From Flavobacteriaceae bacterium 3519-10 (lineage in GTDB: Bacteria > Bacteroidota > Bacteroidia > Flavobacteriales > Weeksellaceae): a stretch of DNA of 64,000 bases. Under the pieces are notes generated by a model. The model saw only the letters and a list, made by a program, of their open reading frames with translations, did not search any database and had not been told where the DNA came from. The stretch spans positions 2,704,103 to 2,768,102 of the forward strand of contig CP001673.1 in NCBI GenBank assembly GCA_000023725.1, written 5' to 3'. A program made the translations under genes and the position numbers. This document shows positions 9,190-17,246 of the stretch, one piece after another; within the stretch, counting starts at the first letter, position 1; each line of letters opens with the position of its first letter.

Positions 9190-10086
9190 CTATTTTTTCG
9201 CTTTTGCAGGCTGCGTATTGATCTCTATTGGATTATTGTTTGAGCCGTAAAAATCTTTGAGCATCTTTTCCTGTTGTTTTACCATATCGCCGATTGTGGT
9301 ATCGCTGCCCGGCATTTTTTGGGTAAGCATTTCGGGTTTTAACATTGGTCGCATCGAAGCAAACGGGTCTTTTTTATAATCGCTGAAAGTTTTGTCGAAC
9401 TTTTCGCGGCTTACTTCAGAAACTTTACCGCCGCTTCCGCCCGGTGAAATGCTTTCGAGGTAGGTAATTTCATTGAAATTCTCTACTTTTTTATTTCCTT
9501 TAAGTTCCCACGAATAGTTCTGGCCCTCGTCTTCAATCTTTACAATAAGACCTGGCAAACCATGGAATTTGTACGGACCGTCCTGCAGCGGTATATCAGA
9601 AGTGAACCAGGCGTTCCATTTTCTGCCACCGAAATCCGCCGTCGCTTTCTGCGTATTATAGCTCCCGATCTTCGCTTTTTCTTCGGTAATCTTCCAGTTC
9701 ATCTTCGTTTCGTCATTATAGCCGATGTTCAGCGGGGTAAATCCGCTGGAGATTCTTTCAACATACTGAACCTTCATCTCAGGATAAAATTTATATACTT
9801 TCTCCGAAAATTTCGGCATCGTAACCATCTTCGACATGTCTTTGAAGACGCCTGATTTCTGCATCTGCTCTACCTGAATCTTGAGGATTGAATCCTGCGC
9901 TACCATCGTATAATCGCGGTAGATAGATTTCTCTTTTGTAATGTCGAGGATCATCATCACTTTCTCGAGCTTTGCGGAATCTTTTTTAGGTTTGAAAGTG
10001 AGTTCGTAAAAAAAGCGGTTTACGGTTTGCTGAGCCTGCAGAGCGAAGAATGCACTCACAAACATCAGCGTCAATAGTTTTTTCAT
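9190..10086 (-). CDS. GLPGLI family secreted protein
   Basis: This is a 298-residue exported protein of the Bacteroidota GLPGLI family. It has a signal peptide (MKKLLTLMFVSAFFALQAQQ, cleavage likely after AQA or AQQ), then F-F-Y-E-L-T-F-K-P, the characteristic early strand, and the diagnostic FTSDIPLQDGPYKFHGLPGLI block near residues 160-180. The C-terminal 70 residues hold a charged linker and no recognisable motif. The family's role is unknown; members commonly sit beside TonB-receptor-like barrels with a carboxypeptidase-regulatory domain, as a second GLPGLI gene does here at 10741-11610. A CTGTAACAA-type site matching the one ahead of that barrel gene lies upstream (10101-10132), so the two loci are probably co-regulated. 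Confidence 0.88.
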   Translation of the reverse strand: MKKLLTLMFVSAFFALQAQQTVNRFFYELTFKPKKDSAKLEKVMMILDITKEKSIYRDYTMVAQDSILKIQVEQMQKSGVFKDMSKMVTMPKFSEKVYKFYPEMKVQYVERISSGFTPLNIGYNDETKMNWKITEEKAKIGSYNTQKATADFGGRKWNAWFTSDIPLQDGPYKFHGLPGLIVKIEDEGQNYSWELKGNKKVENFNEITYLESISPGGSGGKVSEVSREKFDKTFSDYKKDPFASMRPMLKPEMLTQKMPGSDTTIGDMVKQQEKMLKDFYGSNNNPIEINTQPAKAKK

Positions 10087-10100
10087 AACTAGAATTTAAT

Positions 10101-10132
10101 CATTAGTTACTTCACGCACCATATTGTTACAG
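10101..10132 (-). promoter_or_regulatory. Candidate ECF-sigma promoter of the GLPGLI gene
   Basis: Minus strand: CTGTAACAA (10124-10132), a 14-bp spacer, then TAACTAATG (10101-10109). The gene's ATG is 14 bp farther on. The same two boxes with the same spacing occur at 14357-14388 and, more loosely, 46884-46915. Confidence 0.6.
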
Positions 10133-10209
10133 TTTTTTATGAATATTTTAATACAGAATAACCACTGATATTAAAATCTGCTTCCTAACTTTATAAAAAA
10201 TAATGCGAT

Positions 10210-10713
10210 ATGGAAACTTTAAACAACCTAAGAACAGAGTTTGCGGAGGAATTTAAGATCACTAAAAAATTTTTAGAACGGTATCCCGAAGAACTCAACA
10301 CGTACGCTCCACATGAAAAAAGTATGAAAATGTTGCCGCTTGCCACGCATATTGCTGAAATTTTCGGGTGGCCGGCCTTCATTATGAACTCCGAAAAGCT
10401 CGATTTTGCTGCGGGCGATTATCAACCCCCAATGCTGAGTACAAAAGCCGAACTGCTGAACACACTTGAGGATGGCTACAGTAAAAGTGAAGCCACCTTA
10501 AATAATATGTCCGAACAGGATTTAGACGGCCGCTGGACGATCAATATGGGCGATCAGATCATCTCAGACTTCAGCAAATATGGCGCGATACGCCACGCTC
10601 TGAACCAGATTACGCATCACCGCGCACAACTTGGCGTATATTACCGCCTCAACAACATTGCGCTGCCCGACAGTTATGGGCCGAGCGCTGATACCGAAAA
10701 TAACAGTTACTAG
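10210..10713 (+). CDS. DinB-like damage-inducible/metal-binding four-helix protein
   Basis: The 167-residue cytoplasmic protein has the DinB/YfiT four-helix fold: TLNNLRTEFAEEFKITKKFLERYPEELNTYAP in helix 1, a His at the THIAEIFGWP start of helix 2 and an H-A-L-N-Q-I-T-H-H-R-A-Q motif in helix 4. The three histidines in these positions (His in T-H-I-A and the two in T-H-H-R) form the expected metal site. Many such proteins are thiol-dependent transferases or of unknown function; nothing here decides the substrate. It lies alone between two minus-strand envelope genes and ends at its own terminator. A weak TAACTTTA box at 10186-10193 could be its -7 element. Confidence 0.8.
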   Translation: METLNNLRTEFAEEFKITKKFLERYPEELNTYAPHEKSMKMLPLATHIAEIFGWPAFIMNSEKLDFAAGDYQPPMLSTKAELLNTLEDGYSKSEATLNNMSEQDLDGRWTINMGDQIISDFSKYGAIRHALNQITHHRAQLGVYYRLNNIALPDSYGPSADTENNSY

Positions 10714-10742
10714 AAATCCCGCATCAGTGCGGGATTTTTTTT
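10714..10742 (+). terminator. Terminator of the DinB-like gene
   Basis: AATCCCGCA (10715-10723) pairs with TGCGGGATT (10728-10736) around TCAG and is followed by seven T. The minus strand lacks a comparable T run. Confidence 0.85.
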
Positions 10743-11610
10743 AAGGAGCCAGTTCAATTTTATTATTGTTGCTGGCCATTTCGTTTTTCGCGTTCTGCTC
10801 CATGGCACGGAGGATTTCCGCAGGGTCTGAGATTTCTTTACCCGAAACATTGATCTTCACCGTAGAGTTAGGCCTCGAAAGCAACTCGCGCATACCTTGA
10901 ACCGGGTCGTTCTGATACTGTTTAAGCTGCTTCACATATTGCGCGCGGGTCACATCGATTGGTTTTTTCCTGAGGATCGGGATGTCTCTTCCCTGTGTAT
11001 TCAGTTCTTCTACGGGTTTGTCTGCAGTCTTTTTCAGACCTTTCAGTTCTAGTTTATGGCCGCCCGTATCGTCGGAAATTTCAACAATCAGACCGGGTAA
11101 ACCTGAGAATTTATAGGGTCCGTCCTGAATGGGAACTTCGGTGGTAAACCACGCATCCCATTTTCTGCCTGCAAATTCGGTTTGCGCTTTTTGCGTCATG
11201 TAACCGGCGAGCTGCTTTTTATCGGGTAAAATTTTCCAAATGATCTTGCGGTCCTCGGTTACTTTATAGGTATCATTCCCGATATCTGTAATCAGGGACG
11301 TCTTAAGAGCCGGATAGGTTTTCTCGACTTCGTAGGTGATTTCGCCACCCTGACGTTTTGAAACTGATATGCTCCGCATGCCCGATGCCATCTGTTTGCT
11401 GATGCTTTCCTTAACGATGGAATCGCTTTCGAACGCGCTTTTGCTGTAGTATTTTGAGCCGTTTTTGCTGATGTCGAGATACATCCATTCCGTTTTCAAA
11501 CTGTCGGTTTTGGTTGAGTCAGGACGAAATTTATACTCATAGATCACCCTGTTATTTTGGGCTGAGACGATCATTCCGTAAAAAATGAACAAGGCGGCTA
11601 GCTTTTTCAT
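10741..11610 (-). CDS. GLPGLI family secreted protein (second copy)
   Basis: A 289-residue exported protein related to the product of 9190-10086: same early Y-E-Y-K-F-R-P strand, same WKILPDKK block, and GPYKFSGLPGLIVEISDD near residue 160. I start it at ATG 11608-11610 (MKKLAALFIFYGMIVSAQN), which gives a clean signal peptide; the longer reading from 11631 adds MRLIINA and overlaps the upstream barrel gene. It follows that gene by 17 bp, so the pair is an operon driven by the candidate ECF promoter at 14357-14388. Function unknown; paired barrel and GLPGLI genes suggest the two proteins act together at the outer membrane, which is inference. Confidence 0.85.
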   Translation of the reverse strand: MKKLAALFIFYGMIVSAQNNRVIYEYKFRPDSTKTDSLKTEWMYLDISKNGSKYYSKSAFESDSIVKESISKQMASGMRSISVSKRQGGEITYEVEKTYPALKTSLITDIGNDTYKVTEDRKIIWKILPDKKQLAGYMTQKAQTEFAGRKWDAWFTTEVPIQDGPYKFSGLPGLIVEISDDTGGHKLELKGLKKTADKPVEELNTQGRDIPILRKKPIDVTRAQYVKQLKQYQNDPVQGMRELLSRPNSTVKINVSGKEISDPAEILRAMEQNAKNEMASNNNKIELAP

Positions 11611-11627
11611 GGCATTAATTATTAATC

Positions 11628-14339
11628 TCACTTAAAGTTGAATTTCACCGTAAACATCACTTGGCTCGGACGGATGTTAATGCTACTCACCGAAGTGAGC
11701 AAAAGATTCGGGTCGAAAGTTACTCTTTCGAACACATCTGTATCCGCAATATTAAGCCACTTAATCTCAAAGTCGATTTTCCTCTTTGCCCACGTATATT
11801 GGTATGAAATATCGTAGAAAGCATTGTTGAAGCTTTGGTTTCTCACTTTCGTACTCAACTCGTCCCAGAAAAATCCGATAGTGTGATTTTGGAACGGATA
11901 GATGTAGGCGGCAAGGTTGTGATTCCAACCTGAGCTTTTGGTGCCAGTGTTCTGACTTGTGTTTTTCTGATTAACCCAGTTCATCGTAACGTTATAATCT
12001 ACACTTAGCCATGAGAAAAAGGTATTATTGAATTTAAATCCAAAATTCTGCCTGTTCACTTTCGATTCCTGAAGTTGGTTGAAATATGAAAATCCGGTAG
12101 AATCAGCATTCGAAAAGTTTATTGAAGCGTTGGTTTTAAAATCAGGAAAATATTTGCCGACCTCAACACTTTCTGTCTGAGAAGTCGTCGTATTTTCGAG
12201 CGCGAGCAGGCTTAGTGAGGAATTAAATCCGTCTCCGATATACTGCTCAATCAGGTTTCTTTTATTCGCTGAATAGCCGTATCTCACATTAAAAAAGAGG
12301 TTGTTCAGCGGGTTTCGGTATTCCAGACGCGATCCAGCGGTTCTGGTGCGGTACTCCGGCATCAGATCATTAAATCGGCGGGTAAGCGAGCTTGGCGAGG
12401 TAAGCATCCGGCCTTCATACAGAAAACCAAAGTTGCCGAAATCATAAGATTGCCCCGTAAATACCCAAAGTTTAAAGAACGACGCAAAATCAAGGCTTAC
12501 AAATAAATTAGGCTCCAGCACAGCCTTGCCGGTTTCTAGATATGTTCCACGCAAACGGTCGCGGTAAGTGATGTCGTAAAATGTAAACGGCAAGTTTACA
12601 CTTAAATTCAGTCGGTTAGATTTATAGTTAACCCCAACCTGAGTGTAAGGAATTACTTCGTTCCATTCGGTGTCGTTGCGGAAATCTTCGCCTAATCCTG
12701 TGAATACCGACCCGTTCGAACCGGCGAGTAGGGACTGTATGCTATTGAAGTTCAGATTCAAACCCATTTCCGGCGTGAAAGTCCACTTTTTAATACTGAA
12801 ACCAACCGAAGCCGAATGGTTTGCCGCAAAACTTTCGGACGAGGCGTTCTGTCGCAAACGTTCGTACAAACTGGCCTGCGGAAAATTACCGGTAGAATTT
12901 ATGTAGCTGGCAGGCAAAATATCGAGGGTCTGCCGGTCTTTCTGATAACTGATGTAACTCATCACATTGAAGAGTTTCTCCTTCCACGGCAAAATGGTAC
13001 TCATCGAGTTCTGAAAAACGCCGGATGGCGAATTTAGATACTGATTTCCAAATTCGTTAATCACATCGTTGGTACCAGATACGGGCAAAACGTTGTCTAT
13101 CGCTGCATTGGCATCATTCCAGTATCCGTTCCACGTTGTGGTGTTTTTAAAGAAACCTTTCTTTGCATTTTTGGTAATAATCAGTTCGCCTTTTGTAGCG
13201 TTCGTATAGAAATTATTCGACGATTCCGAAATGTAGGTGCCGCCATCCGGAACGATCGCAGAACCAACCTCGTAGATCTCGGTCTTGCGGTCGCTTCTTT
13301 CAATTGCGTTATTGGTATAACTTCCGCTGGCTTTCAGTTCCCACTCTTTACTCTTGAATGGTGTGGTGAGCACGTTGGCCGAGAAAAAATGTACGTTGTT
13401 CATCAGGTAACGCTTTTCCGGGACGTCGGGTGTGCCGGCAGTTTCTACGTTCAGCCAGCTTTTCTGGCCAGCCTGGCCGCGCCGGCCTTCCCAGCGGTTG
13501 CCGAAACCCAGCAGGTTACCTTCTTTTTCCACGCTTTCGCCGTTGTTGTTGGCCTTGTAATTCACTACCCATTGGTTTTTCTGTCCGAAAAACATCGGCG
13601 TGAGTTTTACATTCCAAAGCAGCGGATCCATGCCTACGCCGACTTCGCCGCGGCCTGTCATCGTAACAGATTTCTTTAAAACTACGTTGAGCCCTGCGTT
13701 CTCTGAAGGAACTTTATCCTGAAGAATTTTTACGGGCTGATGATTCTCCATCACTTCCACTTTCTGCACAGCATCTTTAGGCAATGAATTGTTGATGGTA
13801 CCGTAACCGCCCTCCATCAGGTCTTTTCCGTTCACATAAAATTTATTGATCGGTTCGCCCTGATACAGCACAGATCCGTCACCGTTCACTTCAATTCCCG
13901 GGATTTTCTTTAATACATCCGCGAGTGTACGGTCGGCTTTACTTTCAAAAGCTTTGAGATCGTACGTAATCGTGTCGCCTTTTTTGGTGATCAGGCGTGT
14001 TTTGAGTTTAACTTCTTTAATTTCAGTGGCGTCAAAATCCATACTGAAATTAAGATTCTGGTTTTCGTTTTTAATATTCCTGAAAAGCGGCTTCTGGTTA
14101 AACGCTTTGATCTTCAAATCGACATTATCGCCGGGCGAGGTGAACGTTACTTTATATTCGCCTTTAGCATTTGAAATCGAAAATGCCATGATCGCATCTT
14201 TTCCGGGCTCCTCAACAGTTACACTTGCGCTTGGTACAGGCTGCCCGTCGGCATCGGTTATTTTACCGGAAACTGTGGTCTGGGCGTTTATAAGCACCGA
14301 CATAAACAGTAAGCAGAACAGAAGCGAAAAATATCTCAT
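11628..14339 (-). CDS. TonB-receptor-like outer-membrane beta-barrel with carboxypeptidase-regulatory domain
   Basis: This is a 903-residue outer-membrane protein. A signal peptide (MRYFSLLFCLLFMSVLINAQ) is followed by a carboxypeptidase-regulatory-like beta sandwich at about 22-110 (TVSGKITDADGQPVPSASV), a plug-like domain at 120-220 (ADVLKKIPGIEVNGDGSVLYQGEPINKFYVNG) and a long barrel ending in aromatic KFNFK. The plug keeps the L-x-K-x-P-G-I-E-V motif of the SusC/TonB class, but no clear TonB box precedes it, and proteins of this build are catalogued as outer-membrane beta-barrel family proteins. It may import a ligand or anchor the GLPGLI partner; the substrate is unknown. Its promoter region contains the same CTGTAACAA element as the gene at 9190. 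Confidence 0.85.
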   Translation of the reverse strand: MRYFSLLFCLLFMSVLINAQTTVSGKITDADGQPVPSASVTVEEPGKDAIMAFSISNAKGEYKVTFTSPGDNVDLKIKAFNQKPLFRNIKNENQNLNFSMDFDATEIKEVKLKTRLITKKGDTITYDLKAFESKADRTLADVLKKIPGIEVNGDGSVLYQGEPINKFYVNGKDLMEGGYGTINNSLPKDAVQKVEVMENHQPVKILQDKVPSENAGLNVVLKKSVTMTGRGEVGVGMDPLLWNVKLTPMFFGQKNQWVVNYKANNNGESVEKEGNLLGFGNRWEGRRGQAGQKSWLNVETAGTPDVPEKRYLMNNVHFFSANVLTTPFKSKEWELKASGSYTNNAIERSDRKTEIYEVGSAIVPDGGTYISESSNNFYTNATKGELIITKNAKKGFFKNTTTWNGYWNDANAAIDNVLPVSGTNDVINEFGNQYLNSPSGVFQNSMSTILPWKEKLFNVMSYISYQKDRQTLDILPASYINSTGNFPQASLYERLRQNASSESFAANHSASVGFSIKKWTFTPEMGLNLNFNSIQSLLAGSNGSVFTGLGEDFRNDTEWNEVIPYTQVGVNYKSNRLNLSVNLPFTFYDITYRDRLRGTYLETGKAVLEPNLFVSLDFASFFKLWVFTGQSYDFGNFGFLYEGRMLTSPSSLTRRFNDLMPEYRTRTAGSRLEYRNPLNNLFFNVRYGYSANKRNLIEQYIGDGFNSSLSLLALENTTTSQTESVEVGKYFPDFKTNASINFSNADSTGFSYFNQLQESKVNRQNFGFKFNNTFFSWLSVDYNVTMNWVNQKNTSQNTGTKSSGWNHNLAAYIYPFQNHTIGFFWDELSTKVRNQSFNNAFYDISYQYTWAKRKIDFEIKWLNIADTDVFERVTFDPNLLLTSVSSINIRPSQVMFTVKFNFK

Positions 14340-14356
14340 TATTATTTACTTTTAAA

Positions 14357-14388
14357 CATTAGTACGGTTGGACTCAGGTTTGTTACAG
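14357..14388 (-). promoter_or_regulatory. Candidate ECF-sigma promoter of the barrel-GLPGLI operon
   Basis: Minus strand: CTGTAACAA (14380-14388), 14 bp, GTACTAATG (14357-14365), then 17 bp to the ATG. Outside the spacer it agrees with the site at 10101-10132 in 16 of 18 positions. Confidence 0.6.
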
Positions 14389-14459
14389 AAATAGCCGCCA
14401 GGGGATGCTGCTATCGAGAAAAACAATGATGTTTTTTTATGATCGCATCTCAATTTTTA

Positions 14460-14467
14460 TAATTTTG
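14460..14467 (+). promoter_or_regulatory. -7 box of the cupin-like gene
   Basis: TAATTTTG matches TAnnTTTG exactly and lies 20 bp ahead of the ATG. A T-rich stretch near 14432-14438 could act as the upstream element. Confidence 0.45.
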
Positions 14468-14487
14468 TTTATTAACACTTACAATAT

Positions 14488-15369
14488 ATGGGACTTCATT
14501 TAACGCCGATCGATGTGGTGGATGATATTACGGACGAAGATTTCCGTAAAAAATACCTTAAGCCGCGCAAACCTGTCGTCATCCGCAACATGGCGAAAAA
14601 CTGGCCGGCTTACCAGAAATGGACGATGGATTATATGAAGGAGACTGTCGGTAATGTGGAAGTTCCGCTTTACGATTCGTCTAAAGCTGATCCGTCTGCA
14701 CCGATAAATTCCTCTGCAGCTAAAATGAATTTCAGCGATTATATTGATCTGATTCAGAATGAGCCGACCGATCTGCGGATCTTTCTTTTCGATCCCATAA
14801 AATCTGCGCCCAAACTTCTCGAAGATTACATTGCGCCAAAAGAATTAATGGGTGGCTTCCTCGATAAATATCCGAATATGTTTTTTGGCGGCAAGGGTTC
14901 CGTCACTTTTCTGCATTACGATATCGATATGGCGCACATTTTCCACACGCATTTCAACGGTCGGAAACATATTCTGCTGTTTGATAATAAATGGAAAGAC
15001 AGACTTTACAAACTCCCGATGGCTACTTATGCGCTTGAAGATTACGATATTTCGAATCCTGACTTTGAAAAATTTCCCGCTTTAGAAGGCGTTGAAGGCA
15101 TCGAATGTTTCCTCGAACACGGCGACACGCTGTTTATGCCAACCGGATACTGGCACTGGATGAAATATCTGGACGGCAGTTTTTCGATCTCGCTCAGAGC
15201 GTGGGACAAATCCTGGGCGGTGAAAGCGCAATCGATCTGGAATCTCACCGTACAGCGGAATCTCGACAACTTTATGAAGCGGAATTTTAAGGAAAAATAT
15301 ATGAACTGGAAAGAGAAAACAGCGGTCGAAAGAGCAGATTTTGCCTTAAAAAAAGGTCTGCCCAAATAA
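14488..15369 (+). CDS. JmjC/cupin_8-like putative Fe(II)/2-oxoglutarate oxygenase
   Basis: A 293-residue cytoplasmic protein with a JmjC-type double-stranded beta helix. The early R-K-P-V-V-I-R-N-M-A-K-N-W-P block (27-40) is the hallmark of cupin_8 proteins. The metal triad appears as H143-x-D145 (FLHYDID) and H223 (in PTGYWHW), with K160/R159 downstream able to bind 2-oxoglutarate. The block GDTLFMPTGYWHWMKYL fits the JmjC strand ahead of the distal histidine. Homologues hydroxylate proteins such as ribosomal proteins or act on small molecules; which applies here is open. The C-terminal helix (residues 250-293) is basic. It is convergent with the M14 peptidase gene, with only 2 bp between stop codons and no visible terminator. 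Confidence 0.82.
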   Translation: MGLHLTPIDVVDDITDEDFRKKYLKPRKPVVIRNMAKNWPAYQKWTMDYMKETVGNVEVPLYDSSKADPSAPINSSAAKMNFSDYIDLIQNEPTDLRIFLFDPIKSAPKLLEDYIAPKELMGGFLDKYPNMFFGGKGSVTFLHYDIDMAHIFHTHFNGRKHILLFDNKWKDRLYKLPMATYALEDYDISNPDFEKFPALEGVEGIECFLEHGDTLFMPTGYWHWMKYLDGSFSISLRAWDKSWAVKAQSIWNLTVQRNLDNFMKRNFKEKYMNWKEKTAVERADFALKKGLPK

Positions 15370-15371
15370 AT

Positions 15372-17069
15372 TTAAAGGATGCGGTAAATGGGGTACAGCC
15401 CTACACTTCCCTCATAATAATCAGAGTGCTTGTAAATCCATTCTAGTTGGGCTGCGCCGTCTTTCGCAAAATCGGCGTTTGATATTTTTTCAAATTCAAA
15501 CGCAGTTCTCAGTACCTGATCATTCTTAAGTAACTCTGCTGCAGTATCTTCAAAAACATAGTCTGAAAAATATTCTTTCTGGCCCAAAATCGCATCAAAG
15601 AAATTCCAGTTAAAGAAAGAATCTGTAGCTTCCGGCTCCAAAGTTTCCAGTAAATATTTTACGCCGCTCTGCTTTGTGGAAACTAAAAAATCGCCTTTAC
15701 GGAAAGTCTTGTTTTTAATCTCAGATTTAATTTTGGTGTCGTAGTGCAGATAATGGCCTTCGTAGGGATTTTTCACTGTTTTGTAATCGGCAATCCTGTA
15801 CAGTTCAACACTCACCGTTGAATCCTGCCCGATCTCTTTCATTTCGATGTGGTTGCGCTTGAGGTATTCAATTACTTTATTTTCCGATTTCGGAATCACA
15901 TAAAAATTCGGAATCCGGATCTCTTTTGTGGCGATGTACTCATTAAAAAATTTCACTTTTCGGGTAAAAGGTCTCGTTCTGTCGTAAAATAAGCGGGGTT
16001 TACCTGAAACTACGCTTGTTTTTTTTCCGGCTTCATAGCCTTTAAAATCAATCAGTTTGAATTTGTTTTTGTCTGATTTCCATTGAATTGGATATTTCTT
16101 CCCGGGCTGATAACCGGCCAGACTTTCGCTCATCTTTTTCTGAATTTCAGAAGCATTTTTCGCGACATAATTGATAGAACTCAGCATGTATTCGTATGTT
16201 GCACGCACCCGTTCACTGTAAGGCTTTAACATGTGCGTTTCTGCAACGGTACCGAGGGTGTTGAAAAGCGTGGTATAACCCGTCGCATAGCGCGGCGAAT
16301 CCATAAAAGCAGGAAAACCTTCATCAGGAGAATCGCCGTGGATATTGACATAAGGCGTGTTGAGAATTCCTTGTTTTTCGATAGTTTGAAGAATTTCGGG
16401 CTGCATTTTTTCATTGAAATAAGTTCCCAAAGTTTTTCCTAAACGTTCTTTATTCGTCGAAATATAGGTGAATAAATATTGGTAATCTGCGCCATTAGAA
16501 ACATGATTGTCAATGAAATAAATGGGCTTAAAGTGATGGAAGATCTGCTGGAAAGCTTTGGCGTTTTCTGAATCGTTTTTAATAAAATCTCGGTTCAGGT
16601 CGTAGTTTCTCGCATTTCCACGAAAACCATATTCTTCAGGACCGTTCTGGTTGGCGCGGCTGTATTTCCCGCGTCTCAACATCCCGGAAATATTATATGA
16701 TTGAACCGCGGCCACGGTGAGGTTTTTTGCTTTAATTTTTCCGGTCGCTAAATCCCGCATCAAAGTCATCGTCGCGTCAATGCCGTCGGGTTCGCCCGGA
16801 TGAATTCCGTTGTTGATCAGGAGTACAGGGTTTTTCCTGTTTTTTGAGGCATTAAAAACCACGACTTTTATCGGCTCGCCGTTATCGTCTTTACCGAAAT
16901 TCTGCACGGTCACGCTTTCGAAATTCCGGTCTAAATCATCATAATATTTCACCATTTCCTCATAGGTTACGGTTTGGTTTCCGTTGCCTGTTTCGTAAGG
17001 AGTTGCATGTTTTTGTTGCGCGAAAATCAGATGAGAAGAAAATAAAATCAGTAGTAATTTGAACTTCAT
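15372..17069 (-). CDS. Secreted M14 zinc carboxypeptidase-like protein
   Basis: A 565-residue exported metallopeptidase. A signal peptide (MKFKLLLILFSSHLIFAQQ) is followed by the M14 catalytic domain. The zinc-binding H-P-G-E places His90 and Glu93 (INNGIHPGEPDG), a third ligand is likely the His in YFIDNHVSNG, and a conserved GTVAETHMLKPY holds a candidate catalytic Glu. The RNYDLNRDF block gives the Asn/Arg residues that bind the substrate carboxylate in this family. The C-terminal 250 residues are beta-rich and have no named domain that I recognise. It probably trims peptides outside the cytoplasmic membrane. A weak TATTTTCG box lies just ahead of the start. Confidence 0.85.
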   Translation of the reverse strand: MKFKLLLILFSSHLIFAQQKHATPYETGNGNQTVTYEEMVKYYDDLDRNFESVTVQNFGKDDNGEPIKVVVFNASKNRKNPVLLINNGIHPGEPDGIDATMTLMRDLATGKIKAKNLTVAAVQSYNISGMLRRGKYSRANQNGPEEYGFRGNARNYDLNRDFIKNDSENAKAFQQIFHHFKPIYFIDNHVSNGADYQYLFTYISTNKERLGKTLGTYFNEKMQPEILQTIEKQGILNTPYVNIHGDSPDEGFPAFMDSPRYATGYTTLFNTLGTVAETHMLKPYSERVRATYEYMLSSINYVAKNASEIQKKMSESLAGYQPGKKYPIQWKSDKNKFKLIDFKGYEAGKKTSVVSGKPRLFYDRTRPFTRKVKFFNEYIATKEIRIPNFYVIPKSENKVIEYLKRNHIEMKEIGQDSTVSVELYRIADYKTVKNPYEGHYLHYDTKIKSEIKNKTFRKGDFLVSTKQSGVKYLLETLEPEATDSFFNWNFFDAILGQKEYFSDYVFEDTAAELLKNDQVLRTAFEFEKISNADFAKDGAAQLEWIYKHSDYYEGSVGLYPIYRIL

Positions 17070-17092
17070 TTAATAAAAATTTTAACGAAAAT

Positions 17093-17122
17093 AAATAAAA
17101 AATTCCTGAAAGATCAGGAATT
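17093..17122 (-). terminator. Terminator downstream of lepA
   Basis: AATTCCTGA (17101-17109) pairs with TCAGGAATT (17114-17122); on the minus strand the stem is followed by TTTTTTATTTATTTT. Confidence 0.75.
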
Positions 17123-17159
17123 GTATTATTATAAAATATCGGTTTAAGAAGCTGAAACC

Positions 17160-17235
17160 TGCGCCCCGACTTGAACGGAGCTCTTTTTCTTTTTTCAGAA
17201 AAGAAAAAAGCGGGAGTGGAAGGCGGAAAACGGCG
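17160..17235. repeat. Intergenic boxed-hairpin element 1
   Basis: Downstream of lepA. A left box GCGCCCCGACTTGAACGG, then a hairpin (TTTTTCTTTT 17184-17193 against AAAAGAAAAA 17199-17208), then a right box GCGGGAGTGGAAGGCGG. The design is that of elements 2-5, although the boxes differ in detail. Confidence 0.6.
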
Positions 17236-17246
17236 CCCAAATAATT

